From Gnetum montanum (Eukaryota > Streptophyta > Gnetopsida > Gnetales > Gnetaceae), in assembly GCA_015680685.1 (NCBI GenBank), contig MNCI01025069.1:143180-207179 (forward strand): DNA of 64,000 nt, in the 5' to 3' direction. The first letter of the stretch is position 1; every line of letters begins with the position of its first letter. The notes below the pieces were generated by a model. That model ran no database searches. It was given only the letters and a program-made list of their open reading frames with translations, and was not told the DNA's origin. The translations under genes and the position numbers were made by a program. Below, one piece after another: positions 47,058 through 59,120 of the stretch.

Positions 47058-48340
47058 CTCTCTCCTTCTTAAGAATCTTCCTCCCAGAAGATCTCAGGAT
47101 GAGCTTCTCACATCTTAGTCTCCACCTCCCACATAGCCTTTGAAGCTCCAAGTCTACTCCATAAAATCTTGGCCATAGGTAGAAGTTTACTACATAGCTA
47201 TTGTAACATACAATCAAAAATCTCTACTGGCTATTCAACATACCTAACATTAGACTGTAGATGTATCCCTAAATGGTCAATCACATGATGTTCATTAAGC
47301 ACATAACATTGTAGCATAGATACATGAAATACATCATGGACATGTGCCAAATGAAGAGGTAATGTTATCTAATAGTCCACTCTTCCAATCTACTGTAACA
47401 CTTGAAATGGACTAATGTATCTAGGAGCCAATTTTCCATTTTAGCCAAATCAAGTAAGGCCTTTCAAGGAAGAAACATGAAGAAATACATGATCTTCAAC
47501 TGCAAACTCCAATGGCCTTTGACATCAGTTAGCATATGCTTCCTGCCTATCCTGTGCAACTCTCAATCTATCTCAAATCTTCCTAATCTACTATATAGTT
47601 TGCCTCACCAAATTTGTGCTTCCCTGTTGACAATCTTCTATGGTATCTTGACATAAAGGTGTTCTACATGGCCTATCATATAAAATCTCATATGGTGCTA
47701 CCTACAAACTCCCCTAATAACTGTTATTATATGCAATTTCAACTAATGGCATCATCTAATCCTAGCCTTCTCTATACAACAAATTCACCTACTTAGTCTA
47801 ACCATCAGTTTGTGGATGATATGCGAAACTCATATTTAGCTTTGTACCCATCTCCTTCTGAAATGCCTACCAAAAATGTAACATGAATTAAGCATCTCTA
47901 TCTCTACTAATCTATCATGGAACATCATGCAACTACACTATCTCTATAAGAAAGAAATGTGCAGTCTCTACTACACTTACTAATGATCATGTGGCAATGA
48001 AATGGGTAGACTTTGTCAACAAATTAACAACTACTAATATAGCATCATAGCCACTGCAAGCTCGTAGAAGACCAAGAATGAAATCCATATCGATTGCATC
48101 CAATTTCCATTAAGGATATCATTGGAATGCAAATATTCTCCAAGTCTTTGATGTTGTATCTTCACTTGCTAGTAATTTAAACATCGAGATATATACTCTC
48201 CTACATTCCTCTTCATACCAGGCCACCAATACATCCATCATAAACTCTAGTACATTTTCTGACTACCTAGATGCACTTGGTATCTACTCATGTGGGCCTC
48301 ATCCATCAATTAAATTCGTAGAGCTTCTGGAACACATACT
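47058..48340 (-). pseudogene. Element C integrase with chromodomain
   Basis: Zinc-binding segment at about 48310-48190 (HMSRYQVHLG, YWWPGMKRNV, CLNYQQVK). The core begins IDMDFILGL at about 48095, where the first catalytic Asp is kept. The C-terminal chromodomain-like end is at about 47170-47090 (ILWSRLGASKAMWEVETKM, then stop, EAHPEIF). Chromodomains direct integration of chromoviruses to modified histones. Many stops. Confidence 0.82.
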
Positions 48341-48594
48341 TGACCATCCCTCCATAACACTCCATGACTATCCACAGAGAACGATCCATCAAAGGTAATT
48401 TGTTGCCTCAATTCTTGACACTATGGATCATGTCAATGTTGCTCTCATATCTACCCTTGTAAACCTGATTAGATTATCAAGTTATTAAACTTAATCACCA
48501 TCCTACTCAATGCATCTACTACTTTATTAGTCTTGCAAGGCCTATATTTAATAGTAAATTCAAAATCAACAAGCAACTCCACCCATCTATGTTG

Positions 48595-48903
48595 TCATAA
48601 GTTTAACTGTGGCTGACTCATAGGATATTGGAGACTCTTATGGTTAGTCCAAATAGTAACCACCTTCCCATATAGATAATGTCGCCAAATCTTTAATGTG
48701 AATATCACAACACCCAACTCTAGATCATGCATAGGATATCTAGTTTCATGTGGACTTAATTGATGGGATGCATAAGCCACAACTTGTCCATCTTGTAGCA
48801 ACACATAACCAAATCCATCCCCTAAATCATTAGTACTAACATCATGTGGATGTCTTGGTGTAGGATATATTAGCACTGGAGTAGTTACCAATCTATGCTT
48901 CAA
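48595..48903 (-). pseudogene. Element C RNase H
   Basis: Open over about 100 codons: [26 protein letters not shown] (the first catalytic Asp reads Asn), [37 protein letters not shown] and WTNHKSLQY. The first-Asp change and neighbouring stops show decay. Confidence 0.88.
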
Positions 48904-49179
48904 CTCTTCAAATGCAACCTAACAAGCTAGGCCCTAAGTAAAGTTAGTCTCCTTCCTCAAAAATTAGGTCAAAGGAGATGCTATGTGAGAAAATGTTCCA
49001 CAAATATTTGGTAGTATCCTACTAATCCCAAGAAGCTTTGTACCTTATCAAGAACGATTATAATCTTTGTAGGATCCATAGAGATACCAGCTCCTAACAC
49101 CACACATCCCAAGAACTAAATCTCTAATTATCAAAATGAATACTTGGATGACTAAGCATACAATTAGTACCCCCTCAAA

Positions 49180-49710
49180 GTCTGTAAGACCGTCCACAAG
49201 TGCTTTGCATGCAATTTCTCATCAAGAGAATATACTAAGATATCATCTATGAACATAATCACAAACTAATCTAGGAATGGCCACATCACACTATTCATGA
49301 GGTGCATGAAAAATACTGGTGTATTTGTCAATCCAAAGAGAAGCACTAAAAACTCATAATGATCATACTATGTTCTAAATGCTATCTTTGACACATCCTA
49401 TTCATGAACCCACACTTGATGATACCTAGACTTGAGATCAATCTTTGATAGTATACGAGCTCCCCGAAGTTGGTCAAACAAGTCATGAATGCATGGCAGA
49501 GGATATTTATTTTTCATAGTCACCTGGTTTAGCTACCTATAATCTATGCATTGCCATAAACTCCCATCCTTCTTTTTAAAAAATAGCACTGGTGCATCAC
49601 ATAGTGATACACTAGGTCAAATAAGGCCTTTTTGCAGCAATTCTTGTAATTGAATCTTTAACTCTACTAGCTCTATGGGAGACATCCTGTGTGGAGCCTT
49701 CAAAATAGGC
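49180..49710 (-). pseudogene. Element C reverse transcriptase
   Basis: [20 protein letters not shown] at about 49700, LFFKKKDGSLWQCIDYR at about 49590, [15 protein letters not shown] at about 49450, and the catalytic FIDDILVYS with Asp codons at 49247-49242 intact. Stops at about 49615, 49530, 49405 and 49270. Confidence 0.9.
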
Positions 49711-50132
49711 TTTGTGCTAGGTTTAAGTTTAGTCTCAAACTCAATCTCTCACCTTAGTAAAAAACCTAGTAATCTTGATTGGAATACATCATAGAATTCA
49801 TAAACTACAGGAATTTGATCTATCTCCACCATATCTATGTTATAGATTGTAGTCACAAAGCATTCATGATCTTCTTGAATCATCCTACGGTACATCCAAG
49901 AGGAGATCAAATCTAGGTGTACAATCCTTGGATGAGTTTGTACCTCAATCTAAGCACCATCAACTGATTGTATTCATAGGAGCTTTTGTTAATAGTCCAA
50001 ACTAGCATTGAACTACGATAACCAATCCATCCCCAAAATTACATCACATATCCTAAGATCCATAACATGTAAATCACTAACCCACTACACACCTTCCAAT
50101 TCTACTAGCACACCCATACACACTTCATCAAC

Positions 50133-50345
50133 TTAAGTTTCATGACCCCTAGCAAAAGATACTATCAACCCAAGAGAAACAGAATGACATACAAGAGCTA
50201 CATGGTGCGTAATTATAGGATCTATGAAAGAATGGCTAGCACCTAGATTAAATAAAATCAACATAGTAAAGCCCAAAATTATACCTCTTATCTTCATCAT
50301 TGTGTTTGGCGACACATCCAAAGGTTGGTTTGTTAAGGCATACAC
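50133..50345 (-). pseudogene. Element C aspartic protease
   Basis: Open frame with a LFNLGASHSFID motif at about 50245-50210, where the catalytic Asp of the usual D(S/T)GASHSFI reads Asn. The upstream stretch AYALTNQP...DVSPN is typical of the gag-protease linker in chromoviruses. The active-site loss means no activity. Confidence 0.85.
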
Positions 50346-50499
50346 CCATCCTTAAGTTCTTTAGTCCACTCCTTCAGGCTAAGTGATTGGTGATCCACAT
50401 CCACCCTGAACTGAAGGTCGCTATCCTCAACCTTTGCCTCCTCCACTATTACCTACCTACTTTAGGCACTTCCAAGCCCAATGCCCTAGTTGCCCACCT

Positions 50500-51340
50500 A
50501 GCTACCCACATGCAAAACAATTATGGAAATACCTCTACATATGACCAGGTTGCCCACTTCTATAATAAATGATAGCTCCAAAACTAGCTCCAACAGTAGG
50601 ATCACGAGTGGATGTTGGGTGCTCTCCTCCATTGCCACAAGCTTGCTTAGAGGGGCCAGACCTCTCTCTAAATGTTGATCCTCTCTTCTGCCACTGTTGC
50701 CTCTCTCTATGCATTGTATCTTATCACTGACTCCTCTCTAAATCCATGGCTCCTACTCTATCTTCCTCATAGGACATTAATCTAAGGGGTAATATGTGAT
50801 CCTTCAAATATGGCCTCAAAACTTCAACAAACCTATTTACCAATGCCTAAGCATCTATCTACATCTGTGACATAACTACTTAGCTCAGAGAAATGAGCAT
50901 CATCCTTCACCATAGACCAACTACCCTGATGCAAATAATAGAAATTATCCTCCTTGGCCTATGCATATTGGGTAGACACATACCAACCTCTAAAAGATTC
51001 CAAAAAAACATCCCATGCCACCTCTTAATGAGTTCATCACTTTGTTTGCTTTTTAATCATCCACCAATTCCAGGAAATACCAACCAATTGATAAACTGCT
51101 AAGAAAATTTGCTAAACTGATGAACAGCTCATCAAATCAAAAGCCTTTTGCAATTCTTTCAACCATTTTGTAGCTACAGTGGGATCCTCAGTGCCATTAA
51201 ATTTAGGAAGTTACAACTTCTAAAACTGCTCTACTGGTTCCCTATTGATAGGCTACTTGTTTGATTCTCTTGAGTCTCCACTACCACCACCACTTCCCAC
51301 TTCCCTGACTGTGGGAACTAGAGCATCACTAGTTGTAACA
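50500..51340 (-). pseudogene. Element C gag
   Basis: Minus-strand relic with PKFNGTEDPTVATKWLKELQ at about 51215-51155, the conserved start of chromovirus gag, and a degraded zinc-knuckle-like GQPGHM near 50545. Multiple stops. Confidence 0.7.
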
Positions 51341-51571
51341 TTCTGCTATAGGATCTATAATAATTATTGTATAATCTCTGGTTGCCTATTTAAAGGACAA
51401 CTACTAGATGTTTGAGGAGGCTACTCCTGTCCATCATTAGGTCCTTTTGGTCTATGGGCCCCACCAACATCATGACCACATCTACTATACATATCTATAA
51501 CTTGAAATCACCAATGGATGAGTACCCCAACCATCATACAACATCCAAGTAAACTAGCCTCACTACTACAA

Positions 51572-52478
51572 TGTAACACCCTATCCTAGCTAGGGTAGGG
51601 TGATGCCTAGGATCAAGTGATCTGACAATGAAAGCATGATAACTAAAAACCAATGATGTGTAGAATACATGATATTAAGTAAGGTCAAACTACTTAAAAA
51701 TTTCATACCACAACAAAAACTAAAAATACACTTCAATTTATTATGAACTACTTTGCTAAAATACAAAAACACATAAACATCATCATTATATATATAAGAG
51801 TATGGAGAATTTCATACAATGATACATAGTCCATACTACTATACATGGAAATATACATTAACCAAGCACTGAAGATTTTCCCCTCCTCTACTCTCCCTCT
51901 CCATGCTCATCTATGCTCTTGTGCCTTTCACCTGTGATTCAATAAAGTCAATACACAAATGAGTGGAAAGCCTTTACAATTTCCTTACTAGATGGTTGAC
52001 AAGAGTTGCACTAGAGGCAAGGAGTGAGGTACAAGGTAACCTATAACAACTATTAGTCTTACACATGCTCAAAAAACACACACACCATATCGCCCATAAT
52101 GCTAACATAATCATTATCGAAGAGGATAGATGGCTATCATACAATCATAGATAAATCCATAATTCAACATCATCCATCATGCCCATGTCATCATACCCAT
52201 GATATACCATTAAATAGTCCATGATCCACACAATCATAATCCAATCATAACACATATTATCAACAATATGACTCACAAACTAATGCTTTCATATACATAA
52301 CACATGTGGTCGCTAGCATATCCACACTCAACATAGCATGTGAAATGTTGCCATGAGTACTCATAACAACCATTTCCTATAGGCCTTTGATTAGTCTTTT
52401 ATTTATCAAACTAATGCTAGGGTCCTTCAACCTATGACTTACAACCACCAGCCTTCTGGAGGACTGGCAATATGCCAT
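51572..52478 (-). repeat. Element C 5' LTR, inner part
   Basis: Matches 38475-39375. It is interrupted at 52478 by element B and resumes at 61603. Confidence 0.88.
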
Positions 52479-53028
52479 TGATGAATCATGATATCGCGTA
52501 TGCAATATCGCGGCTCGTCTCCTTACCTATAAATAAGAGGCGACGCCCTTGGTTCCCACAATTAGAAGTTAGTCCCTTAGCCAAACTCTTGCCAATTTTT
52601 CCCTCCAGAGTTAGAATTATTTCTATGTGCCCGCAATAGAAGTCATAGAGTGAACGGATCTTTATTCGAGCATTGTGTACCTCAGCACACTTTGTGTATG
52701 GCAATAAAGACAAACTTTATGATAAACCTTGCAGCATACAAAATAGATTAATTAGTGTTAATTATTATTTAATGCTTTCCTAGTTAATTAATGAAATCTC
52801 TCACCTTACAACTCTCTTAGTTAAATACACTTAGCACNAAATCATATGCTTCAAGCTTACTTAACCATACAACCATGACATACAAGTAAGTTTGGGAAGA
52901 CAACGATTAATCAACCCATTATTGTTCCACACAGGTGCATAGGCACTTAGTCCTTGGAATTCAACTGGATCATGCATTAAATGCTCATATTCATATGGTT
53001 GAGTGTAGGGGTACCTCATCGCTCATCA
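52479..53028 (+). repeat. Element B 5' LTR, incomplete at an N
   Basis: Ends CTCATCA before the primer site. The N at 52838 replaces about 240 bases that are present in the 3' LTR (cacttcgagcatg to ccataaa, about 61177-61405). Confidence 0.85.
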
Positions 53029-53029
53029 T

Positions 53030-53047
53030 TGGCACCATTGCTAGTGA
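53030..53047 (+). promoter_or_regulatory. Primer-binding site of element B, tRNA-Asp type
   Basis: TGGCACCATTGCTAGTGA. It shares the first 12 bases with the element A site and has diverged further after them. Confidence 0.65.
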
Positions 53048-53160
53048 CTTAGTTATTTGTGCGCTAAGTAGAACTTAGGAAATCATTTACATCATTGGAA
53101 TGAATCCTTAGGGTTGATTATGAAAAAGATAGTAATACATTGCACACTAAACAAAACAAA

Positions 53161-53928
53161 ATGTCTTCTTCTTCGCATAAAAACACTTCACTACGTAGGA
53201 CTAACACAAGAAGTAATCGACGACAAGATACACATGACATTGATCCACCAATTCCTCAACAATTTCGTGTGGTATATGTTCATCTTGATGAATATGTACC
53301 CAACTTCACATTTATTCTCCACCAAGACAAACAACTATGTTGGTATGACTTAGGAGGTAACATAGTATTACCTCCCAACTGTTCAGTCCCAAGTATGCTT
53401 CTTCATGCTCTCACGCAAATAGGCATGCAACAGTACATTGCACAAGACTATGATTCGAGAGACTATTGTCCTACCAAAGAACAATGTCAAAGGGATTATC
53501 AACAGGAGAGACACCATAAATCCTTAAAGGGAAAATGGTTTAAGGCTATCCCCCACATTTTAAGTGAAATTGAGGATGATGAACCTGCCTCAGGTAGTCA
53601 CCCACATAACGATGTTTCTTCCCTTGACTTTGGCCAAGGGGTTGTGTATCAGAACCTTCATTTCACCATTCACAACCTAGGTGCTGATACCAAAGGACAC
53701 AAAGTGTCCAATAAAGGAATAAAGATCCATGACAAAGGTGGGCATTCATATCGCAATCACGATCGAGGTAGAGACCACCAAAGAGAAGGAAGTAGAAACC
53801 ATCATGAGGGTGGTTCTCCTTCTTCTTCACCTTCATCATCTCCTTCACCTAGTCCTTCCATGTTCAGACGTAGCCATAGAGAAATAGATCATGAGGATAA
53901 GGGCAAACAAAGTGGAAGTCACAGATGA
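53161..53928 (+). pseudogene. Element B gag N-terminal frame, 255 codons still open
   Basis: Open from ATG 53161 (MSSSSHKNTSLRR) to TGA 53926-53928. Central part FRVVYVHLDEYVPNFTFILH and RDYQQERHHKSLKGKW; C-terminal part basic and low-complexity (GRDHQREGSRNHHEGG, then Ser-Pro repeats, then GSHR). Element A has a stop at the same place (GSHK then TGA, about 16992). In both, the frame resumes downstream as gag core, so the stop may be a decayed Trp codon or a natural end of a first protein. Confidence 0.65.
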
Positions 53929-55180
53929 GACAACTAAGATAGAGGATGAGGGCACTCTAGGGAATCACACCATAGAAGAAGGAAGAGTAGGGAACCACGT
54001 AGGCACCATAGATGCTATGAACAAGATGATCAAGATGAACCCCTACTTGCCACATAGAGCATGCTAGATATTACTAAATTTGTGAGAGTTCCAACAAGGC
54101 ACCAAAAAGATAGTAGGATGAAGAGGTTAGACATGAATAACATCCCATCATTTGAAGAGGGATATAATAATGATCCTCAAAATCACTTACAAGCATTTCA
54201 CGATGCGTGTGCCTTGCAAAGCATAGAAAACGAGTGGTAAAAACTTAAGTTGTTCCCATGAAAGTAGCTATCAGGACTTATGCCCAAGGAAGGCTATCAG
54301 AGCTTAGGTCCAATCAAATTCATAGGCTACTAGAGAAAGTAGCTAAGGAAGAAGGTGAGCTATGAAAAAGAGAGAGTGTGAAAGAATACAACCGAGATCC
54401 TTCCCTCTAAAAGAAGGGAGTATGATTTTGTAAGAATGAGGAAGAGTCACCACTCAAAGAGATGGTAAATAGAAAAACCTTGCCTATTCAAAAGTTAGCA
54501 TCAAAAGTATCAGCAAAGGTATACCAAATGTAGGACTCCCTGGATAGTAGGTTTCAAACTCTTCTCAAAGTAGTAGAGGAGTCTAGGGAGAGAGGTAGTG
54601 ATTGTGACAAAAGGAAAAAGAGAGAAGTAGAAAATGTACATAATAAGGGTAAGGGAAAATTTGCTATTATTGAAGAAGTTGTGGACTCAGATATAGATGA
54701 TGATAGTGGATGCGAGATTTGTCAATATGACCACCCTAAGGGATGTTGCCTTGTAATCTCACATCTATAGGAGTCTGGGGTGTATGAACTTAATCCATGT
54801 TTAAACAAATAGCAAACATCCTAGAAATTACCTTATCCCCAAGGTAACCCAAGGCAGTTCTACCAACCTTTAATGTATTATCCAAATGGAACTCCACCAC
54901 AACCAATTGAGCAACATCATCAGTGGCAACACCCACAATCATGGTGAATGCCACCACCAAGGCAACAATATCCTTACCAGAAACCTGAACCTTATGGATA
55001 TTACGTGCAGCATCCAATTTCTCCACATGACTCTGTTGGTCACGTTACTCCCCAACACCACTACCAAGCCCACGAGTACTATAGGACTCCCTCTCCTAGG
55101 GGCGACATTCCACAAATATACCATCCTTCTAATCTGACTGCGTCTCTCCCACCAATAGCTCCATTACCACCTACTCCAGC
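53929..55180 (+). pseudogene. Element B gag core
   Basis: RHQKDSRMKRLDMNNIPSF at about 54100, HLQAFHDACALQ at about 54187, then about 270 bases present in A (about 17330-17600) are missing near 54262. It resumes with RTYAQGRLSELRS and ends near the SGCEICQYDHPK remnant (about 54708) and a Pro/Gln-rich tail. Confidence 0.8.
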
Positions 55181-55457
55181 AATGCAAGGTGAACTCCCTG
55201 CTCAACCATAGCAACGCAATGCCACAAGGGCTATTAATCCTAAACCTATTATTGGTTCTAACAACTGTACAAAGAAGAGAACTTTCTTTAGAACCAATAG
55301 TCCAACAAAGCCTTTGCAACCCCAAGTGGCCGAGTCTTTGGACACCTCTATATCAAATAAAGCTTCAAAGCCCCCTTCGAACTTAACATCACATTCAATG
55401 CATACAGTCATGTTAACACATGTTGTTACTAATTGGATCAAGGCTAGCCACCTTCCT

Positions 55458-55892
55458 AGGAAATTCTCTAATCATGAGAGTCCCCTAATATATCTACAAA
55501 TCATTGGGAATGAGCCATGCAAAGCTCTTTTGAATTTAGGTTCCAATGTCAACCTAATATCCCAAGAAATGTATTAGGCCTGGAACCTACCTCCATTAAA
55601 AAAGAGTAATGTCCATTTAGAGTTGGCTAACCATTACATCATTGTTCCCTTGGGATTAGTGGAGGACATTGTTACCACTATTTGTGGATGGTCATATCTA
55701 GTTGACTTCCTGGTGATCCAAGTGAATAATAGTAAGGGGAACTTCCCAATCATAATGGGAAGGGCATGGCTAAGCACTATTGATGCACTCCTAGGTATTT
55801 GCGATCTTTCCCTAAAAATATCTAAGGAAAACACTTTTGGAAAAATCAAGAAGAAGAACATTCCATGCATCACATACAGTGACATAGGGTGA
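55458..55892 (+). pseudogene. Element B aspartic protease
   Basis: ALLNLGSNVNLISQEM at about 55527-55575: the catalytic Asp of LDSG reads Asn. FPIIMGRAWL is kept at about 55744. A stop (TAG) follows QEMY. Confidence 0.8.
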
Positions 55893-56329
55893 AATTGCGT
55901 GCAGAGATCATGGGTTGTGTAAATTTTAACATTGCCTTCATGAAATCAGTGTGCACAAATGATCAACATACAAAGGTTCTTGTATGTAGCAGCCACAAGA
56001 CAAGAAGACACCTAGTGGCTGATAGCTAATCAAGAAAATAGCTCACTTCTATGCATGGAACTAACTGAGGGTTTGACTTGCACTTATATAGATAGCATTA
56101 ATGCATTAGATCAATTCCACTACCAACTTCCTAGTCCTAACTTAGAAAACATCAACTGGGGAAAGTTGGAAATTCCCAAGAAATTTAAACAAGAGTCCCT
56201 AAAGCTAAAACCATTTCCCACCAGTATGGAATACACATTCCTTAAGAATGGAAAATCAGTAATCATCAACACAAAACTTTCTTTGCAAAAAAAAAAGAGA
56301 GTCTACTAAAGGTGATAAACAAGTGGTCA

Positions 56330-57680
56330 AAAGCCTTCCCCTAGTCATATCCAGAATTAACTGGAATAGACCCTAGGATATGCCAGCATAGGATTTACAC
56401 TGACTCCTCCATGAAGCCTCAAAAACAACCACAAAGGCAATTGAACCCAAAGTTGAAGCAAGTAGTAAAATAAGAAATTGAACAGCTTCTAAAGGCTGGG
56501 TTCATATACCCCATTGTTGATAGCGAATGGGTTAGCCCCTTGGTAATCGTTTCTAAAAAGTGAGGCAAATGGAGAGTGTGTATAGATTTTAGGCTGCTAA
56601 ACATGGCAACATTCAAGGATCACTTTTTGTTACCATTTTTTGACCAAGTATTGGACACAATCGCAGGGCATCACTATTATAGTTTTCTAGATGGCTATAG
56701 CAGATACAGCCAAATACAAATAGCCCCAGAAGACCAAGCCAAAACTACTTTCACTAGTCCTTGGGGAATGTTTGCATACAAAAAAATGTTGTTTTGCTTA
56801 TGCAATTCCCCTGCCATGTTTCAACACTTAGTTCTAAGAATATTCCCACAGCAAATAGGAAATGGTGTGGAAGTCTTTATGGATGACTTCTCCACCTACG
56901 AAGCAAGTTTTGATCAAGCCTTGGACTGATTGGAGCACATGCTAAAAAGGTGTGTAGAAACTAATCTAAGGCTCAATTGGCAAAAAAGCCATTTGATGGT
57001 CCAAGAAGGCATAGTGCTTGGGCATAAAATTTCACATGCAGGGATAGAGGTAGATCCTAAAAAAATCAAATTCATCCAAGGAATCACCCACCAACTAGAA
57101 ATTGTCAAAGAAATTCGGTCATTCCTTGGACACACTGGCTACTATAGGAGATTCATAGAGAACTTTTCGAAGATTGAGAAAGCATTCGTAGAGCTAACGA
57201 AAAAGGACATACCCTTCAAGTGGACTAGGGAATGCAAACTATCTTCCCAAACTCTGAAGTAGAAGCTAGTAGAAACACCCATTCTACAAGCTCCTAACTG
57301 GTCCACGTCATTCCACGTCATGACTGATGCATCCAACTATGCCTTAGGAGCCGTACTTACATAGTTAGATGATCAAAAATGTCCTTATTACATCCACTGT
57401 GCAAGTAGAAGTATAGCTAGTGCACAACTTAACTACACTACTACAAAAAAGGAATTAATGATTGTAGTGTTTACACTAGAAAAATTTAGACACTATGTAT
57501 TGGGGTACAAAGTATTCATACACATTGATCATAGTGCAATCCGGTTCCTCATGAATAAGCCAATGGTAAGCCCCCATATTATATGATGGCTGGTAATCCT
57601 AAAAGAGTTTAATCTAACAATGATCAATCGTAAAGGCACCGAGAACATAGTTGCTAATCATTTATCTCAGTTGCACTAGG
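56330..57680 (+). pseudogene. Element B reverse transcriptase and RNase H
   Basis: CIDFRLLNMATFKDHF at about 56578, SFLDGYSRYSQIQIAPED, and the catalytic VFMDDFS at 56873-56893 with both Asp codons intact. The stretch 56576-56929 is open, followed by TGA. FLGHTGYYRRFIENFSK lies at about 57122. RNase H at about 57310-57675 keeps TDASNYALGA and VANHLS. The last catalytic Asp reads Asn, and several TAG stops interrupt. Confidence 0.9.
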
Positions 57681-57889
57681 ATAGCAAAGAGGATGAGTAT
57701 CCCATCTCTAACCACTTCCCCGATGAGTTCCTCTTTGTTGGTGTAGTGAACGACCAATCATCCATGGAGATGGATTGGTACAGTAACATTCTTACCTATC
57801 TCCTTACCCAACAAACACCATAAGATCTAGACCTTAAGAAGAAACAATAGTTTCTTCACAAAGCCAAGTATTTTATGGAGATCAATGGA

Positions 57890-59120
57890 CAACTTTACAA
57901 AGTATGTCCTAATGGCTTGGTTCGATGGTGTGTTCTCGATAGAGATCAACTGCAAATTCTCCAAGACACTCATGAGGGCCCTTATGTCATTATGTTGGGA
58001 GACCAATAGCCATTAAGATCCTACTCATAGGGTATTATTGGCCTACCTTGTTCCGGGACACCCATCAATTCGTCCAATCTTGTGAGTGCTACCAACGTGA
58101 TGGGGGAATGACTGCTAGAATGGAGGGTCTGCAACAATGGATTTAACTACTAGAACCCTTTGACATTTGGGAAATCAATTTCATAGGGCCCATTACATCA
58201 ATGTCCAATGGAAAAGCTTACATCATAGTTGTCATAGACTACTTAACAAAATGGGCTGAAGCAGTTGCTGTTAAAGAATGCACCTCATCTACAGCTGCAC
58301 AATTTGTCCAACAACAAGTTGTCAATAGGTTTGGTGTGCCACATGCACTTATCTCAAATAATGATACACACTTTACAGGTGCACCTTTTCGGAAGTTAAT
58401 GCAACACTTAGGGGTTGAGCACAAATTGGCTACACCATACCACCCCCAAGCAAACGATCGAGCCGAGGTCACCAATAGGGAGATTACTAAGATACTAACC
58501 AAACCATTAGCAAGTATAGGCAAGACTAGAGCACTAAACTGAATGATGCTCTTTGGGCGTACCGCTCCACATGGAAATTCCCTATAGGCTACTCTCCCTA
58601 CGAGTTAGTGTATGGAAAACTTCCAATGCTCCCTATCCAAATGGAGCTACGTACACTAGCCACAGCATGTGACCTCAACCTTGACCTTGATCTAGCACAG
58701 AAACAAAGTTTGATGACTCTTAAATTACTAGAAAAGAACTAATTAGCTACCATGTCTTCTAATCAGTTGCACAAGGCATTTAATAAACAATGTCATGACC
58801 TGAAAATTAGGAAAGTTAAGTATCAACTAGGTGATAAGGTTCTCTACTGGAACCCCACACATGTGTCACAATGTACCAAATTACAAACACTATGGGAAGG
58901 ACCTTATATTATCTATGCAACATTTCCTTTAGGAGCCATGACCATATATAAACCTGAGAGCCCAGATACGAGATTGTTAGTCAACGTGCAACAAAAAAGA
59001 CCCTTCCATGAGTTTAAGGTAGCTAGAACATATGCTACCTCTGTAGGTGGGCAACCATGCTCATTATTTTGGATCTCCTCCTTCCAAATCAGTAATGGGG
59101 GAGATGGCCACCCTTGCTAA
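57890..59120 (+). pseudogene. Element B integrase
   Basis: Core FDIWEINFIG (first catalytic Asp reads Asn), LISNNDTHF (second Asp reads Asn) and ANDRAEVTN (Glu kept). The C-terminal domain is open over 58752-59120 with KVKYQLGDKVLYWNP and LWEGPYIIYA. The two Asp-to-Asn changes abolish catalysis. Confidence 0.88.
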
